Assembly: GCA_045402695.1 (NCBI GenBank) | Contig: JAWPNA010000133.1 | Span: 1-11,281 of the forward strand | Source of the DNA: JAWPNA01 sp045402695 | GTDB taxonomy: Bacteria > Acidobacteriota > Polarisedimenticolia > JACPZX01 > DASXTC01 | Reading direction: 5' to 3' | DNA length: 11,281 nucleotides | Part shown: piece after piece, positions 1-5,993 of the stretch | How positions within the stretch are numbered: position 1 is the stretch's first letter | How the letters are laid out: each line of letters opens with the position of its first letter | The notes under the pieces: generated by a model | Told to the model about the DNA's origin: nothing | What the model saw: the letters and a program-made list of their open reading frames with translations, nothing else | Databases searched by the model: none | Translations under genes and position numbers: made by a program

Positions 1-706
1 GCCCCAGCTTCACCAGGAGCAGGCCGGCCGACAGCCTCTCCTTCTCGCGCGTGGGCTCCAGCTCCAGGAGGCGCAGCAGCCACGTCGCGGCCCTCGCCGG
101 CTCCGGCTTCTTGACGTAGTAGCCGGAGAGCTGCTCGACGGAGGCCAGCAGGTACTGGCGGTACACACCTGCCGCGGACTCCAGCGCCGGCACCGCCTTC
201 TCGTACCAGGGGATCGCCTTCTCCTCCTGGCCGGCGAGCGAGTACAGCCGTCCGACCTGAAAGAGCGTCTCGCCGTCGGTGGATTTCCTGAGGACGCCCC
301 TCTCCGCCAGCTCGACCCCGCGCTTCGCCGCTTCGGTCCCCTTCACACGGTCGCCCAGCTCGTTGGTGTAGATGGCCGCTAGGTAATAGAAAGGAGCCGG
401 CCTCTTGCGCTCCTTCGCCGCCTCCGCTTCCAACGGCGCAACCGCCATCTGCATGTACCGCCGGCTCGCCTCCAGGTCGCGCCGCGCGGCCTTGTAGCAA
501 TATCCGGTCTGGTAGTACAGCTCACCACCTTGCGCGCCCGCCTTGATCGCCTCCTCGAACTTCTGCAGTGCGGACTCGAGCTGCCCGCGCCGGTAAAGCT
601 CCCGCCCTTCGGCGGTCAGCTCGGAATCCGGGGATGAGGCGGCCGCCTGGGAGGCGGGCAGCAGCGCGAGCAGGCAGGAAGCGGCGAGAGGAAACAGCTT
701 CGGCAT
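1..706 (-). CDS. Exported TPR-repeat protein, 3' end cut off by window edge
   Basis: The frame opens at ATG 704-706 and stays open to base 2, giving 235 residues with no stop, so the C-terminus lies outside the window. The N-terminus (MPKLFPLAASCLLALLPASQ, then AAASS) reads as a signal peptide with cleavage near residue 23. The rest is helical with TPR-like units, for example residues 31-64 (AEGRELYRRGQLESALQKF) and 144-177 (LFQVGRLYSLAGQEEKAIPW). Later segments have similar spacing of aromatic and small residues. TPRs are protein-protein scaffolds, so a periplasmic adaptor role is inferred; no catalytic motif is visible. It has its own near-consensus promoter directly upstream and almost no 5' leader, with no Shine-Dalgarno sequence, so leaderless translation is likely. 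The partner and pathway are unknown. Confidence 0.85.
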   Translation of the reverse strand, partial: MPKLFPLAASCLLALLPASQAAASSPDSELTAEGRELYRRGQLESALQKFEEAIKAGAQGGELYYQTGYCYKAARRDLEASRRYMQMAVAPLEAEAAKERKRPAPFYYLAAIYTNELGDRVKGTEAAKRGVELAERGVLRKSTDGETLFQVGRLYSLAGQEEKAIPWYEKAVPALESAAGVYRQYLLASVEQLSGYYVKKPEPARAATWLLRLLELEPTREKERLSAGLLLVKLG

Positions 707-715
707 GGCGGTGCG

Positions 716-744
716 ATTATACGCTCGCGATCGGCCGCTGTAAA
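716..744 (-). promoter_or_regulatory. Near-consensus sigma70-type promoter for the TPR gene
   Basis: On the minus strand, TTTACA (744-739, five of six consensus bases) is followed by a 17-base spacer and a perfect TATAAT (721-716). Initiation 6-8 bases after the -10 box falls at about 710-708, only a few bases before the ATG at 706. The transcript would therefore be leaderless or nearly so. The -35 box lies in the T-rich tail of the upstream terminator. Confidence 0.75.
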
Positions 745-779
745 AGGAAAAGGCCGCCGGGGTTTTGACCCCGGCGGCC
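741..779 (-). terminator. Intrinsic terminator of the secreted-protein operon
   Basis: A perfect 11-bp GC-rich inverted repeat, ggccgccgggg (752-762) and ccccggcggcc (769-779), encloses a 6-base loop. On the minus strand it is followed by a T-rich run, TTTTCCTTTTA (about 751-741). It sits 41 bases after the stop codon of the cysteine-rich gene. In the plus direction the hairpin is not followed by a T-run, so it is directional. Confidence 0.85.
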
Positions 780-819
780 ACTATTTCCTGACGTGCAACC
801 GTCGAACGTGGTTACTGGG

Positions 820-2754
820 TTACTCGATCGGCAGCTCGTTGCTCCGGGCTCCCGAAGGCTGCGTCACGATCAGGACGCTCTTGGCGCCCCTCACGTCACC
901 CGCGGGGATGACGGTCGAGTAATGAGCGCCCCGGCCGGTGCTGCACTCGGTGCAGCTCACCTTGCTGATGACCCTCTCACCCTTCGCGTCCTTCCCGACG
1001 ACGTTGAACCCCGTGACGTCAAGCTCGCCTGTGGTGTCGAACTCGATCAACACTGAGTTCTTGTTCTTCTCCGCCACCTTCAGGACGGCGTTGGAGCTGA
1101 CCAGCGCCTTGCCGATCAGCAGAATGCCGCTCTCCACCGTGTATCCCAGGTCGCCCATCTTTCCCTGGTTCGCGTCGAGCGGGTTTGTCAAAATGAGCGT
1201 GGCCGGGACCTTCCCGAAGATCGTCCGGAGCCGGACGCAGCTATCGCGCGCGACGGCAACCGAGCTCACGCTGGTTCCGGTCTGCGCGGCGCCCAGGGCG
1301 ACGAAGTTGGCGCACGACCCGGCGCAGTCGGAGTTGACCGAGCATGGTCCCCCACCGAAAGAGCAGGTGCCCGGGTGGGGAGCACCCGCCACCCCGTCGC
1401 CTCCTACGCAGGTTCCGCTCGATATGACGTTAGCGCGCTGGAGCTGGTACCGGACGAGCCCACCGCAATCGCGGGCCCCCACGCCCGAGCAACCGCCCAG
1501 GCTGGTTTCCGCCGAAGGACGGATGCTGCCGTCATCCACGAGCCGCACCCCCGACCAGGAGGCCGTCAGGCGCGCCGTGTTGAGTGGGTCGACCCCATCC
1601 AGCACCGTTGACGCGACGAAGTTCGGGTCGGTCTGCGGGCCGGGGATCCTCTGCCAGGGGATGATGTCGAACGCTCCCGGCTTGGTGGGGTCGGGGTTGG
1701 GATTTCCCCGGTTGGTGGCTCCCTTGCCGATAGCGTCCATCTTGTAATCGCCGAACGTCACGTCGCTGAAACTCCCGCCGCGGCTGGAGGTGGCGAAGAA
1801 GGCCAGGGCGAAGTACTTCTTGTTGGTCTCCGTCAGCAGCGCCCCCATCGGGGCGTCGGCCTGATACGCCAACGTGAACTGGGGGGCAGGCACCAGGCAC
1901 GGGCCGTAGTACTTGTTGAGGCGGTTGTCGTTCATCGGCCCAAGGCATGCAGTCTCGCCGCTGCTGCCGCAGTCGCCGTCCACGCTGCAGGGTCCGCCGG
2001 GCGTGGCGCCTCCCGTGCAGGTGAACTGTGTGCAATCCGCGTCACCGCTGACGGTGCAATCGTTGCCGCCGGCGACACAAAGGCCCGTGGAGGTGTCGCA
2101 GGTATCCGGAATGTCGCAGGTGCCCGGACTGCCCGGCAAGTTGGGGTCCGGGTCGTTATCACGCCCGTTGTCGCCGCAGCCGTCCGATCCCGCGCTGCCC
2201 CAGTTGCTGGTCGAGCCGAAGCAAAGCGAGCCGGGAGGGCCGCCCACCGCCGTGGCGGAGGCCAGGTCGATGGGGGGAAAGGCGCTGTTCGGGTCGTTGA
2301 CCCTCAGGCCGCTGTCGTTGCCGATGAAACCTGTGCAGTTGCCGACTACGGTGCATCTGGTGCCGACCAAGCCCGCCGTGCATCGGCCGCAATCAAGATT
2401 GCCATTGGTGCTGCAGTCCGCGCCGATGACCGGACCCGTCGTGCATACGCCGTTGGTGCAGGCGCCGACGGTGCAGGCGCCTGCCGTGGTGGCCCACGCG
2501 CCGCCGTCCGCCGCGAGGTCGCCTGTGGACAAGGTACTCCTCGACCGCAGGTTGTTGCCGAATCCGAGCTGCCACCAGACGCCGTTGACGGCGCCCGCGT
2601 CGGCCGGCACGGAATCGAACCACGCCTTGACGCCGCACTGGATGATGGGATAAGCGCCGTCTGGAGACTGGCAGTTGGCGAACGCGCTTTGCGTCGCCAG
2701 CCCGGCACAGGCCAGGACCGCCAGAATTGCTAGAAACTTGAGGCCTCTTCTCAT
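820..2754 (-). CDS. Secreted cysteine-rich protein with FN3-like C-terminal domain
   Basis: 644 residues. A signal peptide (MRRGLKFLAILAVLACAGLA, probable cleavage after SAFA at residue 26) is followed by a disulfide-type protein with 32 cysteines in the predicted mature chain. Cysteines cluster at about 94-140, 178-286 and 422-506. Two modules resemble each other: CTGGATPGGPCSVDGDCG near 246-263 and CSFGGGPCSVNSDCAG near 464-479. The central segment (about 287-420) is cysteine-free and probably beta-rich. The last ~90 residues (SVLIEFDTTGELDVTGFNVV and a CTEC pair at 601/604) look like a beta-sandwich related to FN3-type domains of bacterial surface proteins. A strong Shine-Dalgarno GGAGGG lies 8 bases before the ATG. 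It is the second gene of a two-gene operon and is followed by a terminator. The function is not recognisable; a structural or adhesive extracellular role is inferred. Confidence 0.85.
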   Translation of the reverse strand: MRRGLKFLAILAVLACAGLATQSAFANCQSPDGAYPIIQCGVKAWFDSVPADAGAVNGVWWQLGFGNNLRSRSTLSTGDLAADGGAWATTAGACTVGACTNGVCTTGPVIGADCSTNGNLDCGRCTAGLVGTRCTVVGNCTGFIGNDSGLRVNDPNSAFPPIDLASATAVGGPPGSLCFGSTSNWGSAGSDGCGDNGRDNDPDPNLPGSPGTCDIPDTCDTSTGLCVAGGNDCTVSGDADCTQFTCTGGATPGGPCSVDGDCGSSGETACLGPMNDNRLNKYYGPCLVPAPQFTLAYQADAPMGALLTETNKKYFALAFFATSSRGGSFSDVTFGDYKMDAIGKGATNRGNPNPDPTKPGAFDIIPWQRIPGPQTDPNFVASTVLDGVDPLNTARLTASWSGVRLVDDGSIRPSAETSLGGCSGVGARDCGGLVRYQLQRANVISSGTCVGGDGVAGAPHPGTCSFGGGPCSVNSDCAGSCANFVALGAAQTGTSVSSVAVARDSCVRLRTIFGKVPATLILTNPLDANQGKMGDLGYTVESGILLIGKALVSSNAVLKVAEKNKNSVLIEFDTTGELDVTGFNVVGKDAKGERVISKVSCTECSTGRGAHYSTVIPAGDVRGAKSVLIVTQPSGARSNELPIE

Positions 2755-2785
2755 GCTACCTTCCCTCCTCTCGAGTTAAAAGTCT

Positions 2786-3493
2786 TTAGAAGTGCGGCAC
2801 CACGACGCCGATAATATTACCCGACGTCTGGTTCGTGATCCGGACGTATTGACCCAGCACGAGGGCGAACGGGAAGGCAAGACCGCAGTCATGGGTTGAA
2901 ATCCCGCCCAGACCGTCCCGTGCCTCGAGGTGCGCGGCGGCAGCGGGAGGAGGACCCGGGTCCAGCCCGAGCTGAGTGCAGACATCCTGCGCGTCGGCCG
3001 CGGTGCCGTGGTACAGGACCGGGAAATCGTTCACCCCGAAGGGTGCGGTCGCCGCGGTGCCTGCGTAGATGTTAACTCCGGGTGCGCCACCCGCGTGCGA
3101 GCCGACCAGGATTCCGGACGTTTGAACGGGCGCGTCGAAGATTTCGACACCGATCCGAAAGTTGTCGTTGGCGATCGAGAACTCCCAGGGAGCGGCAGTG
3201 TCGCACGAATAAGGACCGAAAACCGTGCCGCTGCCACCGTGGGTCAACTGCACCTTCGCCGGGGGGTTGAGGCCCAAGGCGTCGCAGATGTCCTGGGCGT
3301 TCTTGTAGGGGTTGCGGAAGGGCAGAGAAACGTAATTGAACCCGTCGGGGTCGACTCCCCCCGCCTGGATGACCCTGTTCATCTTGAAGCCCATGTTCGA
3401 GGCTTGCAGCACCCCGCCTGCAAGCAAGGCCATCGAGGCAGCCACCAAGGCCACCACGAGAACCTTCGAATGACTGGAAAGGCTCAGTTTCAT
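2786..3493 (-). CDS. Small secreted protein with two tandem copies of one domain
   Basis: 235 residues with a signal peptide (hydrophobic core at about 11-28, cleavage near LQASN at 29-33). The mature part holds two diverged copies of one module. Copy 1 spans about 52-133 and copy 2 about 154-234. They share AQDICDALGLNP versus AQDVCTQLGLDP, a Cys in YSCD versus HDCG, and TSGILVG versus TSGNIIG near the end. Each copy carries two cysteines at matching places (70/97 and 172/203), suggesting one disulfide per copy. A Shine-Dalgarno GGAGGAG sits 7 bases before the ATG. The gene is first in the operon with the cysteine-rich gene, 31 bp apart. I recognise no named family and can assign no function beyond extracellular or cell-surface location. 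Confidence 0.85.
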   Translation of the reverse strand: MKLSLSSHSKVLVVALVAASMALLAGGVLQASNMGFKMNRVIQAGGVDPDGFNYVSLPFRNPYKNAQDICDALGLNPPAKVQLTHGGSGTVFGPYSCDTAAPWEFSIANDNFRIGVEIFDAPVQTSGILVGSHAGGAPGVNIYAGTAATAPFGVNDFPVLYHGTAADAQDVCTQLGLDPGPPPAAAAHLEARDGLGGISTHDCGLAFPFALVLGQYVRITNQTSGNIIGVVVPHF

Positions 3494-3532
3494 TAGCTTT
3501 CTCCTCCCTCTTGACGAAATGACCGTTGTCTT

Positions 3533-3634
3533 GGACGGCCTGATACGATCAGAAACGCTCCCGCTCCCCCTTGCGTTGGCGCTCTGGACAAGCTGGGCAG
3601 GCTCCCCCGCGCTGCCGGGCGTCTGAGACCGTCC
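3533..3634 (-). other. Candidate structured mRNA leader upstream of the secreted-protein operon
   Basis: The 224-bp gap 3494-3717 holds a promoter and a leader of about 135 bases. In the minus-strand RNA, GGACGGUCU (3634-3626) can pair with AGGCCGUCC (3541-3533), 9 bp with one G-U. CAGA (3625-3622) can pair with UCUG (3553-3550). Two 5-bp hairpins fall inside: GGCAG/CUGCC (3616-3612 with 3600-3596) and AACGC/GCGUU (3577-3573 with 3558-3554). A competing local hairpin CTGAT-CGT-ATCAG lies at 3552-3540. It matches no riboswitch class I know. The predicted transcription start (about 3630) would trim the outer helix, which weakens the case. Confidence 0.25.
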
Positions 3635-3636
3635 TC

Positions 3637-3665
3637 CTTATTACGGCGAAAAGACGCCCTGTCAA
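3637..3665 (-). promoter_or_regulatory. Sigma70-type promoter for the two secreted-protein genes
   Basis: On the minus strand a perfect TTGACA (3665-3660), a 17-base spacer and AATAAG (3642-3637, four of six bases of the -10 consensus) lie upstream of gene 2786-3493. Initiation is expected near 3630, leaving a leader of about 135 bases before the ATG. The position just after the end of the preceding gene suggests the operon is expressed separately from it. Confidence 0.55.
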
Positions 3666-3717
3666 GCCCAAATCGCGCGAATATCGGGACTGTACGGGAA
3701 CCTCAAGCGAATAACAC

Positions 3718-4179
3718 TCATTCAACAACGTAGTAAACGATCTCGGAATCGTCGGAACTCCTGTCCACCCAGCGCTCCCCCGTGACCATCTCCCCGGGGA
3801 TCTCGCTCACACGGGCCAGATCGCCACGGTTCGTCGCCCGTACCACGCGGTGGGCCCCCCCGCCATCGCTCCAGGTCAGGACCACATGCCCATCCTGGGT
3901 CGCGACTTGCAGGTCGGCGACCGGCCCGGACAGGCGCTGGCCGGCCCGTTCCAGCAGAAGTGCCGGCAAGGCCAGCACAATGAGGAGAGCCGCCATCGCC
4001 GCGATGGCAAGCGGTCGCGTGAAGGCAGGGCTCCAGACGAAAGAACCGGCCTGGCGTGAGCTCTGGCGCGGGAGAGTCGCCTCGAGGATGCTCTCACGGG
4101 TGGAGGCCCTCAGCCCGTCGGAATACTCCCTCGAGATTCTTGTCAGCAAGTTCTTGATATCGGATTCGCGCTCTCTCAT
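3718..4179 (-). CDS. Small single-pass membrane protein with FN3-like outer domain
   Basis: 153 residues with no signal peptide. A charged N-terminal segment (1-54, presumably cytoplasmic) is followed by one hydrophobic helix at about 56-77 (PLAIAAMAALLIVLALPALLL) and a C-terminal part (about 85-153). That part has the strand pattern of an FN3-like fold: HVVLTWSDGGGAHRVVRATN near 98-117, then WVDRSSDDSEIVYYVV at the end. The layout, cytoplasmic stub plus one membrane helix plus outer domain, is shared with membrane-anchored anti-sigma factors. However, I see no zinc-finger His-Cys-Cys motif and no sigma gene beside it, so that role is not claimed. The gene lies 69 bp after the 4249-5904 gene on the same strand and may be cotranscribed with it. 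The Shine-Dalgarno is weak (GGGGG 8 bases before the ATG). Confidence 0.7.
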   Translation of the reverse strand: MRERESDIKNLLTRISREYSDGLRASTRESILEATLPRQSSRQAGSFVWSPAFTRPLAIAAMAALLIVLALPALLLERAGQRLSGPVADLQVATQDGHVVLTWSDGGGAHRVVRATNRGDLARVSEIPGEMVTGERWVDRSSDDSEIVYYVVE

Positions 4180-4248
4180 GGACCGGACCCCCGTCTTCTG
4201 CCTGGATATACCACGGCGAAAACCGGGGCGTTCAATCGCGCCCGCTTT

Positions 4249-5904
4249 TCATGGGGCCGCCGGGGCGGGCCGAGGGGATGGAACCACCACCTCCAGACCG
4301 CCGCCGGCGGCGCGCAAGGCTCCAGCCACGGCCTGCAGCTCGATCCCTTGCGCCTTCACCCTGAGGGGGGCTTCGGGAGTCACAGTCCTGGGCGTCCTCT
4401 CCGGCCGGTAAGGCGCTTGTCCCACGGTCAAAGAGACCCCATCCGGGAGGATCAGCGTGATCCCGGTCAGCTCGTCCCTGCGGGCCTTCGCGCGCGTCAG
4501 GACCCCGGTCCGGAAAGGATCGCGGCCCGGCTCCAGCGTCAGATCCACACCCGGACCATGGATCTCCAGCCGCCCCCGATGGACCACCATGCCGCCGCCC
4601 AAATCGGACGTCGTGGCGAGATCGTCCTGATAGACAGTCAGCCTGTCCCCCGTCAGATGGATCTCCAGCCGCCGAGGGCCGGGAGGAAAATCACGGGCAA
4701 GCGTCTCCTCCCGCTGCTTCACGCTCCTCTTCAGGTCCTCGCGGGCGAGACGCAGGGCAGCGTGATAGAAGTTCCGCCTCTTGGCCGCCTCCAGGTCGGC
4801 GGCCTCCCCCTCCGCCTTCAACCCGGACTGACCGGCTTTCAGCTCGGTCTGCTCGGCCAGCATGTCAATGAGGGAGGAGTCGCCCGCCTCGGCCTTCTCG
4901 TACCACTGCCGGCTCACCCGATCCAGGAGAAACCCCAGGCTCCCGCCGCCGTACGCCACCTGGGCCCGCGTGAAGGTCGGGGCATCGGGTGTGAATGTGA
5001 GTGGATAGTTGGTGATCATCAGCCTGAACAACATGCTGGTCGCGGCGAGGCCGGAGTAGGTCGGATCCAGATGAGAAATCGGGATCGGTGAGAAGGTCCT
5101 CGAGAGCGCGTTGCGGTAGACGAGCGCCGCCACGTAGAGGCGCAGGCCGTCCCAGTTCTCGATCGCCTGCTCGATCGACGCCAGCTCGGGCCCCATCAGC
5201 TTCCAGCGGGCGTGCCTCACGGCGATCAGGTGGCGCACGAGGCGAACAAACTCCTCGAAGTTCGTCTCGTCGAAGGGCATCACGATCGCCTGCTGCAGTA
5301 TCCGGCGCTCGAGAGTGGTGAGCGCCATCAGATCGGCGCTATCTGGATAGGTGGCCGCCCCGACGGCGAACGTCCGGCTCTCTTTCCTTGAGCCCGCGAG
5401 GTACGCCAGGAACGCGTCGCCCACGAAATCCGCGATCCATTCCTCGGCCGAGCGCCTGCCAAGGAACCTGCCGTCGGGACCGGGGGCGGGAGGATCGATG
5501 CGAGACACCACCGCCCACTCTCCGGACACCCGGGCCGGCGAGCCCCCGGGGTCGTTGAACACTCCGGGCGCCGCGCGGAAGACGAGCTGATCGGTCCGCT
5601 CGATCAGTTTCATCAGCTTGAAGCGCGCGGGGGGCTCGGCGAACCCGACCGCCATCGCCCCACCATCGGGATCGAGGATCACGGCCGGGATGGCGGACGG
5701 GTCGAACCCGAGCCAGGTCAAATCCTTGAATGCCCGTCCCATCGCGTGGATCTCTTGCAGGCGTCCGAGGACCATCGATTCATAGGCGCTCGGCTGCCCG
5801 GCGGCCAGCGGCGAGACGGCCGTGCCGTCCCCCAGGGCCCCCAACGCCCCCAATGCCGGCAGCAGGAGAATCGCCCCGCGTTGAATCAACCGATTCACGC
5901 GCAT
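4249..5904 (-). CDS. Exported protein of unknown function
   Basis: 551 residues from the ATG at 5904. An in-frame ATG at 5931 exists, but 5904 is preferred: GGAG lies 8 bases upstream, and the product begins directly with a signal peptide (MRVNRLIQRGAILLLPALGA, cleavage near residue 30-36). The mature protein has no cysteine. Its first two thirds look mainly helical. A charged stretch at about 335-403 (DLEAAKRRNFYHAALRLARE) could be a long helix or coiled coil. The last ~140 residues look beta-rich (RRLEIHLTGDRLTVYQDD, RGRLEIHGPGVDLTLEPG), like repeated strands of an OstA- or polymer-type sheet, although no family is recognised. It is transcribed divergently from the sulfatase-fold pair out of a shared promoter region, which hints at joint regulation. 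No catalytic motif was found. Confidence 0.8.
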   Translation of the reverse strand: MRVNRLIQRGAILLLPALGALGALGDGTAVSPLAAGQPSAYESMVLGRLQEIHAMGRAFKDLTWLGFDPSAIPAVILDPDGGAMAVGFAEPPARFKLMKLIERTDQLVFRAAPGVFNDPGGSPARVSGEWAVVSRIDPPAPGPDGRFLGRRSAEEWIADFVGDAFLAYLAGSRKESRTFAVGAATYPDSADLMALTTLERRILQQAIVMPFDETNFEEFVRLVRHLIAVRHARWKLMGPELASIEQAIENWDGLRLYVAALVYRNALSRTFSPIPISHLDPTYSGLAATSMLFRLMITNYPLTFTPDAPTFTRAQVAYGGGSLGFLLDRVSRQWYEKAEAGDSSLIDMLAEQTELKAGQSGLKAEGEAADLEAAKRRNFYHAALRLAREDLKRSVKQREETLARDFPPGPRRLEIHLTGDRLTVYQDDLATTSDLGGGMVVHRGRLEIHGPGVDLTLEPGRDPFRTGVLTRAKARRDELTGITLILPDGVSLTVGQAPYRPERTPRTVTPEAPLRVKAQGIELQAVAGALRAAGGGLEVVVPSPRPAPAAP

Positions 5905-5931
5905 GACCGGTGCTCCACAAATGGCTTGCAT

Positions 5932-5960
5932 TTGAATTGACCGGAGGCCGTCAGTATAAT
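5932..5960 (+). promoter_or_regulatory. Sigma70-type promoter for the sulfatase-fold gene pair
   Basis: TTGAAT (5932-5937, four of six bases), a 17-base spacer and a perfect TATAAT (5955-5960). Initiation is expected near 5967. This excludes the in-frame GTG at 5910 and TTG at 5937 as starts for the downstream gene, if this is its promoter. Confidence 0.65.
5953..5958 (-). promoter_or_regulatory. Probable -10 box of the leftward promoter
   Basis: Minus-strand TATACT (5958-5953, five of six consensus bases) lies about 48 bases before the ATG at 5904. The -35 region 17 bases upstream (CTGGGA, 5981-5976) is poor, so the promoter may be weak or activator-dependent. It overlaps the -10 box of the rightward promoter. 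Confidence 0.4.
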
Positions 5961-5993
5961 CCCCGCGGTTTTCATTCCCAGCGGAGCTCGCAG

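Noticed and set aside
938..1747. Open frame of 269 codons on the plus strand opposite the cysteine-rich gene
   Set aside because: It has no Shine-Dalgarno sequence and no recognisable domain, and the minus frame has a signal peptide, strong ribosome-binding site and terminator.
1913..2653. Open frame of 246 codons on the plus strand, rich in Pro, Val and Gln
   Set aside because: This is the reverse reading of the cysteine-rich modules. The repeats simply mirror the Cys/Gly/Thr codons of the real gene.
2703..2715. Lipobox-like VLAC near residue 16 of the cysteine-rich protein
   Set aside because: The hydrophobic stretch continues past the Cys and a good signal peptidase I site (SAFA) follows, so a lipoprotein is unlikely.
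4205..4235. TTGAAC and TATATC upstream of the small membrane protein as a promoter
   Set aside because: The spacer is 19 bases and the -10 match is weak. Readthrough from the upstream gene explains expression as well.
5910..5993. GTG at 5910 as start of the first sulfatase-fold gene
   Set aside because: It lies upstream of the -10 box at 5955-5960 and would put 28 extra polar residues before the lipoprotein signal. It remains possible if another promoter lies further left.
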